Below, one piece after another: positions 22,801 through 31,519 of a DNA stretch of 64,000 nucleotides (positions within the stretch are counted from its first letter, which is position 1; the number at the start of each line of letters is the position of its first letter). The notes beneath the pieces are model-generated. The model searched no databases, was not told where the DNA came from, and saw only the letters and a list, made by a program, of their open reading frames with translations. A program made the position numbers and the translations under genes. Origin of the DNA: Sandaracinus amylolyticus (GTDB lineage Bacteria; Myxococcota_A; Polyangia; Polyangiales; Sandaracinaceae); contig NZ_CP070225.1 of assembly GCF_021631985.1 (NCBI RefSeq), positions 4,216,001-4,280,000 of the forward strand, in the 5' to 3' direction.

Positions 22801-23066
22801 TCGAGCACCTGCGCGATCTGCTGTACGGCGCGCTCACGATGGCGAGCATCGTCGCCTCGCTCGCGTTCCTGCGCTTCTGGCGCGAGAGCCGCGATCGCTT
22901 CTTCGTGATGTTCGCGGCGGCGTTCGCGCTGCTCGCGGTGAACTGGGTCGCGGTCGCGTTCGTCCCGGCCGACTACGAGGCGCGCGCGCTCGTGTACCTC
23001 GTCCGCCTCAGCGCGTTCCTGATCATCATCGGCGCGATCGTCGACAAGAACCGCGCGTCGCAGTGA
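22797..23066 (+). CDS. Small membrane protein, DUF5985-like (second of pair)
   Basis: An 89-residue protein with three hydrophobic segments, starting at ATG overlapping the upstream stop (ATGA). It shares with the preceding protein the plan helix, basic loop (FWRESRDRFFVMF), helix, loop, helix (VRLSAFLIIIGAIVDKN). Tandem paralogues of one small membrane family in an operon with a winged-helix protein suggest a sensing or signalling unit, but this is inference. It ends 26 bp before the FUSC gene, which may share the transcript. Confidence 0.7.
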   Translation: MIEHLRDLLYGALTMASIVASLAFLRFWRESRDRFFVMFAAAFALLAVNWVAVAFVPADYEARALVYLVRLSAFLIIIGAIVDKNRASQ

Positions 23067-23092
23067 CCCCGCGAGCGCGCTAAGCCCCGGGC

Positions 23093-25105
23093 GTGCTCGC
23101 TCCGAGGTGGAACGCGCTGCGCGCGTGGGTGCCGGCACCGGTGCTCGCGATGGCGCCGGACCTCCAGAAAGGACTGCGCGCCGCGATCGCGACGCTGGGC
23201 CCCTTCCTGCTCGTCGACGTGCTGCACGACGAGGCGCTCGCGTGGACCGCGCTCGGCGGATGGCTGGGCACGCTGGCCGATCCCGGCGGGACGCGCGCCG
23301 CGCGGGCGCAGCTCGTGGTGGCGTTCGGGGCGCTCGGCGCGCTGGCGATCGCGATCGCCGAGCCCGCCGCGGGGCATGCCGGGATCGCCGCGGTCACGCT
23401 CGGCGTCGGGTGCTTCGGTGCGGCGCTGCTCGGAGCCCTCGGCGCGCCCGGCGCGACGCTCGGGACGCTGCTCGCGATCGTGATCGCGATCGCCGTCGTG
23501 CGGCCGAGCGCGACGCCGCTGCGGGACGCGGCGTTCTTCGCGGCGGGCTCCGCGCAGGCGCTGCTGCTCTCGACGGTCGTGTGGCCGATCGGGACGCACG
23601 TGCCGCTGCGACGCGCGGTCGCGCGGGTGCAGGACGCGCTCGCGGCCTACGCGGACGCGCTGCGCGAAGCGGGGCTCGCGAGCACGCCCGACGGAGACGC
23701 GTGGTGGTCGACGATCGCGCGCACCCATCGCCGCGCGTGTCGCGCGGCGATCGAGGACGCGCGCGCGATCGCGCTGGCGCTGCGGGCGCGGCGCGCGGGC
23801 ACGATGGCGATCGGCAGCGGCCTGCGCGCGCTGCTCGGCACGGCGGAGCAGGAGCTCGCGCTGCTCGTCACGCTCGGCGAGGAGATCGAAGCGGCGCCGC
23901 TCGACGCGCGCGGCCCGATCGCGGCGTCGCTCGCGCGCGCCGCCGAGACCAACCGCGCGATCGCGTCGTCGGTGGCGCGCGGCCTCGCGCCGGAGGTGCC
24001 GCCACCCGCGAGCACGACGACGCGGCTCGACGAGCTGCTGCACGACGTGGCCGAGATCGCGACCACCATCGATCGCCCGCGCGGCGCTGCCGATCCCGAT
24101 CTCGGCGTGCTGCCCGGAGGGCGCGGGGTGCGCGCGACGCTGATCGCGTTCCGGGATGCGCTCTCGCCGCGATCGATCGTGCTGCGCCACGCGGTGCGGG
24201 TGTCGTGCGCCGCGGCGCTCGCGGCGATCATCGGGCGCTACGTGTCGCCCGCGCACGCGCACTGGGTCGCGGTCACGACGATCGTCGTGCTGCAGCCCTA
24301 CCCCGGCGCGACGTGGAAGCGCGCGCTCGAGCGCGTCGCCGGCAGCGTTCTCGGCAGCGTCGTCGCGGTCGCGATCTCGCTCGCGACCCACGATCCGCGG
24401 GTGATCGGCGCGATCATGTTCCCGCTCTCCGTCGCGGCGGTCGCGACGCGCCCGCGCAGCTACCGCCTCTTCACGTTCTTCATCACGCCCGTGTTCGTGT
24501 TGCTCGCGGAGCAGTACCCGGGCGACTGGCACACCGCGCTCGCGCGCGCCGCGGACGCCGCGCTCGGTGGTCTCATCGGCGTGGTCGCCGCGTTCGCGAT
24601 CGCCCCGTCGTGGGAGCGCGAGCGCATGCCCGACGTGCTCGCGAGCACGGTGCGCGCCGTCGCGACCTACGCGCGCGCCACCTTCGACGTGTGGGTCGCG
24701 CCGCGCGAGACGAAGCACTCGCTCGGCGAGGCGCGGCGCACCGTCGCGATCGCGCTCGCGAACGCCGAGACCGCCCTCGAGCGGCTCCTCGCAGAGCCGC
24801 GGCGCGACGTTCGCGAGGCCTCGCTCCCGCTCGACGTCGTGACCTACGCGCGCCGCATCTCGGGCGCGATGACCGCGCTCGCCAGCACCGCGCTCGATCA
24901 TCCGCCGCCGCCCCAATCGGTCGGCGCGATCGCCGACTACGTCGTCACGTCGCTCGAGCGCATCGCGAGCGCGCTCGAAGCGCGCGAGCCGATCCCCGCG
25001 CTCCCGCCCGCGCCGAGCGTCGATCCCGCGCTCCCCGAGCCGATCCGCGCGCGCCTCGCGTCGGCCCTGCGGCACGTCGAGCTCCTCGCCGCATCGGGGA
25101 CGTGA
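23093..25105 (+). CDS. FUSC-family membrane transporter (aromatic acid exporter-like)
   Basis: A 670-residue protein with the two-block FUSC plan: an N-terminal membrane block (residues about 25-185 with several hydrophobic helices), a long soluble helical region (about 185-370), a second membrane block (about 375-520, with AHWVAVTTIVVLQPYPGATWKRALERVAGSVLG) and a soluble C-terminus. The motif ATWKRALERxxGSVLG is the hallmark of this family, whose members include AaeB and YccS-type exporters of aromatic acids. The cargo is unknown. Start taken at GTG 23093; a downstream ATG near residue 20 would also leave the first helix intact. Confidence 0.85.
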   Translation: MLAPRWNALRAWVPAPVLAMAPDLQKGLRAAIATLGPFLLVDVLHDEALAWTALGGWLGTLADPGGTRAARAQLVVAFGALGALAIAIAEPAAGHAGIAAVTLGVGCFGAALLGALGAPGATLGTLLAIVIAIAVVRPSATPLRDAAFFAAGSAQALLLSTVVWPIGTHVPLRRAVARVQDALAAYADALREAGLASTPDGDAWWSTIARTHRRACRAAIEDARAIALALRARRAGTMAIGSGLRALLGTAEQELALLVTLGEEIEAAPLDARGPIAASLARAAETNRAIASSVARGLAPEVPPPASTTTRLDELLHDVAEIATTIDRPRGAADPDLGVLPGGRGVRATLIAFRDALSPRSIVLRHAVRVSCAAALAAIIGRYVSPAHAHWVAVTTIVVLQPYPGATWKRALERVAGSVLGSVVAVAISLATHDPRVIGAIMFPLSVAAVATRPRSYRLFTFFITPVFVLLAEQYPGDWHTALARAADAALGGLIGVVAAFAIAPSWERERMPDVLASTVRAVATYARATFDVWVAPRETKHSLGEARRTVAIALANAETALERLLAEPRRDVREASLPLDVVTYARRISGAMTALASTALDHPPPPQSVGAIADYVVTSLERIASALEAREPIPALPPAPSVDPALPEPIRARLASALRHVELLAASGT

Positions 25106-25122
25106 TCCCGCGCCGCATCACC

Positions 25123-25176
25123 AAACCGTCAGGGTTGACTGGAACCGCGATCGAAAACAGGATCAGGTGACGGTTT
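25123..25176 (+). promoter_or_regulatory. Inverted repeat with embedded promoter-like hexamers, candidate TetR operator
   Basis: Arms AAACCGTCA (25123-25131) and TGACGGTTT (25168-25176) are exact inverted repeats 36 bp apart. Between them lie TTGACT (25135-25140) and, 17 bp on, CAGGAT (25158-25163), fair matches to a sigma-70 type promoter. The right arm ends seven bases before the TetR ATG. This arrangement suggests autoregulation of the TetR-oxygenase operon by the regulator. Confidence 0.6.
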
Positions 25177-25182
25177 CAGATC

Positions 25183-25848
25183 ATGTCGACCGACGAGCGC
25201 AGCCCGAAGAACGGACGCCGCACCCAGGCCGAGCGCTCCGCGACCACGCAGAGCGCGATCCTCGAGGCCACGCTCGAGTGCCTCGTCGATCTCGGTTACG
25301 CGCGCACCACGACGAGCGAGGTGGTCGAGCGCGCGGGCGTCTCGCGCGGCGCGATGCTGCACCACTACCCGGACAAGGCGTCGCTCGTGGCCGCGGCGGT
25401 CGCGTACCTCGTCGACAAGCGCATCGCCGAGCTGCGCGAGGCGCTCGAGCGCTTCCCGCAGGGGCCCGGCTACATCGACGCGATCGTCGATCATCTCTGG
25501 GAGCTCTTCTCGAGCCCGAGCTCGCAGGCCGTGCTCGAGATCACGCTCGCTGCGCGCACCGATCCCGAGCTCTTCGAGGTCTACGCGCCGCTCGCGCGCC
25601 GCTACGAAGAGGTGATCGCGCAGGCCTCGCGCGAGCTCTTCGCCGATCTCGCGCCCACGCCCGAGCTCTTCGAGGAGGGCCGCCGCGTGATCTTCCATCT
25701 GCTCCAGGGGCTCGCGCTCGCCGAGCTCGTCCGCGAGGACGATCGCGAGTCGAAGCGCGTGCTCGCCTACCTCAAGCAAGGTCTCGCGCTCGTGAGCGCG
25801 GCGTCGTCGAGGGCGTCGGGCTCGCGGGAGAGGAGGAAGCGAACGTGA
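25183..25848 (+). CDS. TetR-family transcriptional regulator
   Basis: A 221-residue regulator. The N-terminal helix-turn-helix covers residues about 20-65 with ILEATLECLVDLGYARTTT, then VVERAGVSRGAMLHHYPDK, which is a classic TetR recognition helix (S-R-G-A-M-L-H-H-Y). The C-terminal helical region is a ligand-binding domain of the AcrR type. It is the first gene of an operon: its stop overlaps the GTG start of the MpaB-like oxygenase gene. A strong dyad directly upstream suggests self-repression relieved by the oxygenase substrate or a related compound. Confidence 0.92.
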   Translation: MSTDERSPKNGRRTQAERSATTQSAILEATLECLVDLGYARTTTSEVVERAGVSRGAMLHHYPDKASLVAAAVAYLVDKRIAELREALERFPQGPGYIDAIVDHLWELFSSPSSQAVLEITLAARTDPELFEVYAPLARRYEEVIAQASRELFADLAPTPELFEEGRRVIFHLLQGLALAELVREDDRESKRVLAYLKQGLALVSAASSRASGSRERRKRT

Positions 25849-27071
25849 CCGCCATGCATCTCGTGCCGCTCGTTCCCGAAGAGCTCCCGACCCGCGTGTG
25901 CAACCTCGAGGCGATGCGGCGCACCCACGGCGCGTACGCCGACCTCTTCGTGCGCTGCTTCTCGGTCGGCGATCCGCTCGCCGACGCGGCGGTCGACGCG
26001 CTCGAGGCGCTCCCGCGCGCCGAGGGCAAGCGCGTGCTCGACGACGCGATCGAGCGCGCGGAGTACGCGAGCGCGCCGCCCGCGGTGCGCGCGCTCTTCG
26101 CTCACCTCGATGCGCCGCCGGCGTGGGTCGACGAGCGCGAGCTCGCACTCGGCGCGCGCACGTATCAGCGCACCGGCCTCTGCGGTCCGATGGTGCTCTC
26201 CGCGTTCTCGCTGATGCGTGGCTATCACTCGGCCGCGGCGGTGAAGCCGCTCGCGTTCACCGGGCGGCTCGATCAGATGGCGCGACGTCGTCTCGCCGAG
26301 ACCGGGCGCTTCCTCTTCGAGGTCTCGCAGGTCGGCGGGCTCGAGCGCGGGCGCGACGGATGGAAGACGTCGGTGCGCGTGCGGATGGTGCACGCGCACG
26401 TGCGGCGCATGCTCTCGCGCTCGGATCGCTGGGACGCGCGCGCGTGGGGCGTGCCGATCAACCAGGCCGACATGGCCGCGACGTCGCTCTCGTTCTCGGT
26501 GTCGGTGCTCTACGCGACGCGCATCATGGGCTTCCGCTACACGACCGAAGAAGCCGACTCGTTCATCCGCCTGTGGCGCTACGTGGGCTGGCTGAGCGGC
26601 GTCGATCCGGCGCTGCTCCCGTCGTCGGAGCGCGAGGCGATGGACGTCGCGCACATGATCGACGACATGCAGCCGGGCCCCGACGCGGACTCGATCGCGC
26701 TCGCGAACGCGCTGCGCAACGTCACGGGCAACCGCAAGGATCGCCCGATCGATCACCTCATCTCGCCGATCCTGCTGCGCTGGCACGACGCGATCACCCG
26801 CGCGACCGCGGGCGACGAGAAGGCGAACGACCTCGGCGTGCCCGACGGCTGGTTCCGCTATCTCGTGCCCGGAGGTCGGCTGATCATCGAGCCGATCGAG
26901 CGCGCGCGCGAGGCGATCCCCGGCGCGACGCGCCTGCTCTCGTGGGTCGGCAACCGCAGCCACGCGTTCGCGGTCCGCAAGGAGCTCGCGGGCCACGAGC
27001 CCACGTTCGCGCCCCCGCGCACCATCCCGTTCGCGGATCGCTTCCCGATCCTCGCGCGGGCTACGCCCTGA
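25845..27071 (+). CDS. MpaB / rubber oxygenase-like (DUF2236) protein
   Basis: About 408 residues starting at GTG 25845 after an AGAGGAGGAAG ribosome site, overlapping the TetR stop by GTGA; an ATG three codons on is an alternative. Residues about 75-330 carry the MpaB-type helical oxygenase fold, seen as LMRGYHSAAAVKPLAF, RLAETGRFLFEVSQ, VRVRMVHAHVRRML and PINQADMAATSLSFSVS. The spaced His/Arg residues there are the likely heme contacts known from latex-clearing protein. The substrate is unknown; a hydrophobic or isoprenoid compound is plausible. Pairing with a TetR gene fits substrate-induced expression. Confidence 0.82.
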   Translation: MTAMHLVPLVPEELPTRVCNLEAMRRTHGAYADLFVRCFSVGDPLADAAVDALEALPRAEGKRVLDDAIERAEYASAPPAVRALFAHLDAPPAWVDERELALGARTYQRTGLCGPMVLSAFSLMRGYHSAAAVKPLAFTGRLDQMARRRLAETGRFLFEVSQVGGLERGRDGWKTSVRVRMVHAHVRRMLSRSDRWDARAWGVPINQADMAATSLSFSVSVLYATRIMGFRYTTEEADSFIRLWRYVGWLSGVDPALLPSSEREAMDVAHMIDDMQPGPDADSIALANALRNVTGNRKDRPIDHLISPILLRWHDAITRATAGDEKANDLGVPDGWFRYLVPGGRLIIEPIERAREAIPGATRLLSWVGNRSHAFAVRKELAGHEPTFAPPRTIPFADRFPILARATP

Positions 27072-27238
27072 TGCGACCGCTCGCCCAGTCTGCGCGCCGC
27101 GAGATCGGTGCTCAGCGGCACGCTCGGCCGAGCACGGACCGGAGCGTAGCGGGATCTACGTGAGGACCGCGCGCAGGCGGAGCGTGACGATCAGCGCCGA
27201 GATCGCGGCGCGTCCTCGGCGCGCGACGAGCCCGTGCG

Positions 27239-28891
27239 TCACGGCCGCTTCTTCCGGCTGAGCCACATCGCGAGCACGGTGTGCGCGCCGCCCCAGGCGA
27301 GCGCCATCACGAAGAAGAGCCCGCTCGCGGTCCAGCTCCCCGCGGACGCGAGCCACGCGCTGCCCATCACCAGCGAGCCGACGACGAACCCGCTGTAGAT
27401 GCGCCGCCCGATCACGTCGAACGCCTGCGTGAGCGAGGGCTCGCGCACCCGCACCTCGAGCCGGCCGCGCCGGAGGTCCTCGAGGATCTCCTGCGCCTGC
27501 ATCGGGAACTCGGTCGCTGCGCTCGAGATGCGCGCGACGCTGCGCAGCAGCTCGGGCAGCATGCGCTCGGGCGAGTAGCGGTTCGCGAGCAGCCGCAAGA
27601 AGTACGGCTTCATCTCCTCGTAGAGATCGAAGTGGGGCGCGATCTCCTTGCCCACACCCTCGACGGTCATCAGCGCCTTGCCGACCATCAGGAAGTCGGG
27701 CGGGATCTCGATGCCGTACTTCGTCGCGCCCTGCACGAGGTCGCGGATCAGCGCGCTCACCTGGATGTCCGCGAGCTTCTTGCCGAGGTACTTCTCGGCC
27801 AGCATCGCGACCTCGGCCTCGAACGCCTGACGATCGACCTTCCGCGTGGGCGTGCCGATTGCGTAGAGCGCGTCGGCGATGCCGCGATAGTCCTCCTGCA
27901 CCGCGGCGACCATCAGATCGATCGTCTTGTCGCGGAGCTGCGGCGTGAGGCGACCGACGAGCCCGAGATCGATGAGCCCGATCACCGGCGCGTCGGCGAC
28001 GCCCATCAGGATCACGTTCCCGGGGTGCGGATCGGCGTGGAAGAAGCCGTCCTCGAAGATCGACTTGATGATGATCCCGAGCGTCGCGCGCGTGATCTTC
28101 TCGGGGTCGAAGCCCTGCGCGACCGCGTCGTAGACCTTGCGTCCCTCGAAGAACTCGAGCGCGAGCACACGCTTGCCCGAGGCCTCTCGATAGATCTTCG
28201 GGAAGCGCACCTCGGGGTGCCCCTCGAAGTTCTTCGCGAAACGGATCGCGTGATCGGCCTCGAGCCCGAAGTCGAGCTCCGCGGTGATCGCGCGATCGAA
28301 CTCGCTGACGAGCTTCACCGGCGAGTAGATGCGCGCGTCGGGGATCGAGCGCTCGACCGCCTGCGCGAGGATGTAGAGCAGCTCGACGTCGCGCTCGATG
28401 ACCGTCTTGATGCTCGGTCGCTGGACCTTCACCGCGACCTGACGCACCTGACCATCGCTCGTCCTGAGCTGCGCGCGATGCACCTGGCCGACCGACGCGG
28501 ACGCGAGCGGCACCGCGTCGAAGCTCTCGAAGATCTGATCGAGCGGCGAGCCGAGGTCGCTCTCGATCTGCTCCTTGATCGCCTCGTACGCGACGGGCGG
28601 CACCCGATCCTGGAGCTTCTTGAGCTCGATGATCACCTCGGGCGGGATCAGATCGGGGCGCGTCGAGACGATCTGCCCGAGCTTCACGAAGCTCGGACCG
28701 AGGTCCTGGATGACGAGGCGCACGCGCTCGCCGACCGACTGGTTGTTGCGCGCCTCCGACTTGCCGACGACGAGCGAGCCGAGGCTGGTGCGGGCGACGA
28801 TCTCACCGAACCCGTGTCGCACCAGGACCGCGACGATCTGGCGGAGGCGATCGAGATCGCGAACCGCGCTCAGCAGCGTGGGCGGAGCCAT
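27239..28891 (-). CDS. ABC1/AarF/UbiB atypical kinase family protein
   Basis: A 550-residue protein. The family's KxGQ motif is FVKLGQIVSTRPDLIP, the Ala-rich loop is ASASVGQVHRA, the ATP Lys lies in VAVKVQRP, the helix motif is ELDFGLEADH, the catalytic loop is HADPHPGN and the DxG-like metal motif is LIDLGLVG. Two hydrophobic C-terminal helices (about 495-545) anchor it to the membrane. Relatives support ubiquinone or other isoprenoid lipid biosynthesis by ATPase-like activity. It is monocistronic between convergent and same-strand neighbours. Confidence 0.92.
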   Translation of the reverse strand: MAPPTLLSAVRDLDRLRQIVAVLVRHGFGEIVARTSLGSLVVGKSEARNNQSVGERVRLVIQDLGPSFVKLGQIVSTRPDLIPPEVIIELKKLQDRVPPVAYEAIKEQIESDLGSPLDQIFESFDAVPLASASVGQVHRAQLRTSDGQVRQVAVKVQRPSIKTVIERDVELLYILAQAVERSIPDARIYSPVKLVSEFDRAITAELDFGLEADHAIRFAKNFEGHPEVRFPKIYREASGKRVLALEFFEGRKVYDAVAQGFDPEKITRATLGIIIKSIFEDGFFHADPHPGNVILMGVADAPVIGLIDLGLVGRLTPQLRDKTIDLMVAAVQEDYRGIADALYAIGTPTRKVDRQAFEAEVAMLAEKYLGKKLADIQVSALIRDLVQGATKYGIEIPPDFLMVGKALMTVEGVGKEIAPHFDLYEEMKPYFLRLLANRYSPERMLPELLRSVARISSAATEFPMQAQEILEDLRRGRLEVRVREPSLTQAFDVIGRRIYSGFVVGSLVMGSAWLASAGSWTASGLFFVMALAWGGAHTVLAMWLSRKKRP

Positions 28892-28910
28892 TCGGGCGCC
28901 GAGCGTAGCA

Positions 28911-29336
28911 TCACAGCTCCGGCAGCGGCGCCCGATCGGGCGCGACCCACACGCTGCGCGCGTGCGCCGTCATCAATCGCTCGCGCGAGTAGAAGCGCAG
29001 CGGTGCCTCGCGATCGAGCAGCGACGGGGACGCATCGAGGAAGGCGAGCGACGACTCGCATGCCCGCTCGCGACGCGCCGCCGCGACGAGCACGAGCCAC
29101 ACGCGCGTGAGCGTCTCGAAGTAGCCGCGCGCCGGCGTCTCCTCGAGGCCGTGCACCTCGTTCAGCCGGATGATCGCCGCGCGCATCCGCAGGTGCGCTT
29201 CGTCGAGCGACCATCGCGACAGGTGGAGCCACGCGACGCGCAGGTGCGCGCGGTGCGTCCACTGCGCGTGGGTCAGCGTCTTGCCGGTGAACGCGGCCCA
29301 GAGCGCCGCATCGTCGAGGCCGTCGCTCGCGTCCAT
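28911..29336 (-). CDS. Conserved small hypothetical protein
   Basis: A 141-residue soluble helical protein. The start FTGKTLTHAQWTHRAHLRVAW with the paired His residues, and ALIRLNEVHG-like AIIRLNEVHG with EETPARGYFETLTRVWL following, form a well-kept pattern that I have seen in unnamed bacterial proteins. The His-x-x-W-x-H-R-x-H cluster could bind metal. It lies 19 bp upstream of the ABC1 kinase start on the same strand, so the two may be co-transcribed. No function is assigned. Confidence 0.75.
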   Translation of the reverse strand: MDASDGLDDAALWAAFTGKTLTHAQWTHRAHLRVAWLHLSRWSLDEAHLRMRAAIIRLNEVHGLEETPARGYFETLTRVWLVLVAAARRERACESSLAFLDASPSLLDREAPLRFYSRERLMTAHARSVWVAPDRAPLPEL

Positions 29337-29360
29337 GCGCGAGCGCTTAGCACGAGGTCC

Positions 29361-29403
29361 GGGGCGCGGCGCCGTCGTCTGCCCTGCACGACGGCGCCGC
29401 CCC
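29361..29403. terminator. Strong GC-rich hairpin, possible terminator
   Basis: GGCGCCGTCGT (29368-29378) and ACGACGGCGCC (29388-29398) pair exactly around nine bases, and GGGGC/GCCCC extend the stem past a two-base bulge. It lies beyond the stop of the lipoprotein gene at 29484 (minus strand) and before the gene at 28911-29336. No T-tract follows, so intrinsic termination is uncertain. Confidence 0.5.
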
Positions 29404-29483
29404 GATCCTCACCCCCCACGGAAGCGGCCGAGCACTTCACGAGCGCGAGGTTCGCCCCCCTCCGCGCTCTTCCCGAGCGTCGA

Positions 29484-30368
29484 TCAGCTCGGGCAGCTCG
29501 AGGCCACCGTGAACGTGCGCGTCGTGGAGTTGAAGCGCCCGGGCACCGGCGTCCCGTCGGCGCCGCGCAGCTCGAGCGAGATCGAGTGCTCGCCCTCCTG
29601 CAGGTTCTCGATCCAGTGCGGCACCCACTGCGTGATGTCGCCTTCCTGGTCGTCGATGCGCCAGTGCACGCGGTTGCCGTCGGGCCCGATCTCGGTGTTC
29701 GTCAGGAAGAAGTCGAGCAGCACGCGCTCGCCCGCGGGATTGCAGCCCTTCGGTCGAGAGTACGTGAGCAGCGGCTGCGTCGCGTCGAACTCGAAGCCCT
29801 CGGTGCGCGTGCGGTAGTGGAACATCACCGCGCCGAACGCGCCCGCGTCCTTCACCGACTCGTGGTGGCCGCGGCTCGGGAACAGCCGCACCACGTGCGT
29901 GCCCTCGGCGAGATCGTGCCCGAGGTGCTGCTGCGAGAGCGCGTTGAGATCGAGCGGCTGACCGACGTCGCGGATCGCGATGTACGGCTCGTCGTCGATG
30001 ATGAGGTGCACGTGACGTCCCTGCGGCGCCTCGAGCGGCCAGTTCGTCACCTGCAGACGCACGATCGCGTTGCCGGTGCGGATCACCTGGTTCGCGCGCG
30101 GCTGCGTGATGCGCAGCGTCGGCGTCGCGCCTTCGATCGGCGTGTTCTCGCCCGCGACCACCGTGACCGGCGGCGGCGCCGGAGGCGGTGCTTCTTCGGC
30201 GCCGGCAGTGCCACCGCCGCCCTCCGACGCGGCGAGGCCCATCTCGTCCGCGCTGCGATCGGTCTGTGTCGGGCTCGGTGACTCGGCGCGTCGCTCACCG
30301 CCGCCGCACGCGATGCCGAGCATCATGCAGAGGCAGAGCAGGCTCCCTGTGAATCGTGTCGCTCGCAT
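29484..30368 (-). CDS. Lipoprotein, hypothetical (beta-rich)
   Basis: A 294-residue exported protein. The signal peptide ends in lipobox LGIAC (Cys21), followed by a Ser/Thr/Pro and Ala-rich disordered linker to about residue 75. The folded part has Ig-like strands (TLRITQPRANQVI, AIVRLQVTNWPLE, HVHLIIDDEPYIAI), a HVVRLFPSRGHHES segment and a terminal CPS. The second half repeats the strand pattern (VLLDFFLTNTEIG, RVHWRIDDQEGD, HSISLELRGADG), hinting at two similar domains. No catalytic motif; outer-membrane attachment is likely. A 12-bp inverted repeat sits 22-53 bases upstream of the ATG. Confidence 0.78.
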   Translation of the reverse strand: MRATRFTGSLLCLCMMLGIACGGGERRAESPSPTQTDRSADEMGLAASEGGGGTAGAEEAPPPAPPPVTVVAGENTPIEGATPTLRITQPRANQVIRTGNAIVRLQVTNWPLEAPQGRHVHLIIDDEPYIAIRDVGQPLDLNALSQQHLGHDLAEGTHVVRLFPSRGHHESVKDAGAFGAVMFHYRTRTEGFEFDATQPLLTYSRPKGCNPAGERVLLDFFLTNTEIGPDGNRVHWRIDDQEGDITQWVPHWIENLQEGEHSISLELRGADGTPVPGRFNSTTRTFTVASSCPS

Positions 30369-30389
30369 TGTCCCTCGTGTGGTCGTCTC

Positions 30390-30421
30390 GAGGTCGGGGC
30401 GAGACCGCGCGCCCCGACCTC
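30390..30421. promoter_or_regulatory. 12-bp inverted repeat in the leader of the lipoprotein gene
   Basis: GAGGTCGGGGCG (30390-30401) and CGCCCCGACCTC (30410-30421) are exact inverted repeats with an eight-base spacer, 22 bases before the lipoprotein ATG. It may be an operator or a leader hairpin; it also sits where the SDR transcript from 31467-30646 would need to end. Confidence 0.5.
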
Positions 30422-30645
30422 ACCTGGTTCCCCGGTCCTCCCGCGACAATGCCATCGCGGCAAGTGGATCGAGACCGAGGCCGAGGCCGAGCGACTCCGA
30501 ACCAATGCATCGCACCCGACGCACGCGCGGATCGATCTCGCGCGAAGCGCGTAGACGCGCGAAGCGCGCGACACGCGAGCGTCCGAGCCGCGCGAGCAGC
30601 GCGGATCGGACGGACCCACCCCCTCGCGCCTCTCGCCGAAACCCT

Positions 30646-31467
30646 TCAGACGAAGAAGTCAGGCATCAGCTTCGCAGAAGGATCGATCGCGTACTCGCTG
30701 AGATCGGTCTTGCCCACCGACGCGAGCACGTCGTCGTCGATGAAGAAGTTCCCGGTGCACTCGCGGCTCGGGCGCGTGAGGATCACGTACGCCGCGTCGC
30801 CCATGATCTCCGGCTTGCGCGAGCCGCGGATCATGTCGTCGCCGCCGAGCAGGTTCTGCACCGCCGCCGTCGCGATCGTCGTGCGCGGCCAGAGCGCGTT
30901 GAACGCGATGCCGCGGCCGCGGAACTCGCCCGCCATGCCGAGCACGCACATGCTCATGCCGAACTTCGCCATCGTGTACGCGACGTGCGGCGCGAACCAA
31001 CGCTCTTCCATGTTGAGCGGCGGCGAGAGGTTCAGGACGTGCGGGTTCGACGACTTGAGCAGGTGCGGGATGCACGCCTGCGAGCACACGAACGTGCCGC
31101 GCGTGTTGATCGAGTGCATCAGGTCGTAGCGCTTCATCTGCGTGTCGGGCGTGCCCGTCAGCGAGATCGCGCTCGCGTTGTTCACGAGCACGTCGATGCC
31201 GCCGAACGTCTCGACCGTCTTCTGCACCGCCGCCGCGACCGCGTTCTCGTCGCGGATGTCGCAGGCGATCGGGAGCGCCTTGCCGCCCGCCTTCTCGATC
31301 TCCTGGGCCGCCGTGTAGATCGTGCCCGGCAGCTTCGGGTGCGGCTCGGTCGTCTTCGCGACGATCGCCACGTTCGCGCCGTCGCGCGCGGCGCGCACGC
31401 CGATCGCCAGACCGATTCCGCGGCTCGCGCCGGTGATGAAGAGGGTCTTGCCCTTCAGATCCGCCAT
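30646..31467 (-). CDS. SDR-family NAD(P)-dependent oxidoreductase (HSDL2-like)
   Basis: A 273-residue Rossmann-fold enzyme. The cofactor motif is TGASRGIG (residues about 12-19), NNAS follows the fourth strand, and the catalytic Tyr-x-x-x-Lys is YTMAK with an upstream Ser in NLSPP. The sequence VAIVAKTTEPHPKLPGTIYTAA is characteristic of the hydroxysteroid dehydrogenase-like 2 branch. The substrate is unknown, possibly a lipid or fatty acyl derivative. The ATG at 31467 is chosen because residues upstream in frame do not fit the fold. The 277 bp beyond its stop have no other gene. Confidence 0.9.
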   Translation of the reverse strand: MADLKGKTLFITGASRGIGLAIGVRAARDGANVAIVAKTTEPHPKLPGTIYTAAQEIEKAGGKALPIACDIRDENAVAAAVQKTVETFGGIDVLVNNASAISLTGTPDTQMKRYDLMHSINTRGTFVCSQACIPHLLKSSNPHVLNLSPPLNMEERWFAPHVAYTMAKFGMSMCVLGMAGEFRGRGIAFNALWPRTTIATAAVQNLLGGDDMIRGSRKPEIMGDAAYVILTRPSRECTGNFFIDDDVLASVGKTDLSEYAIDPSAKLMPDFFV

Positions 31468-31519
31468 GACCTTCCCTTTCGTCGATTCGCGCTCTCGAGC
31501 AAAGAGCGCGCGCAGCCTA

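Noticed and set aside
27072-27238. Small genes in the 167-bp gap after the MpaB-like gene
   Set aside because: Only short Arg-rich frames overlapping the ABC1 kinase gene, without start signals. A weak CGTAG/CTACG hairpin may act as a terminator.
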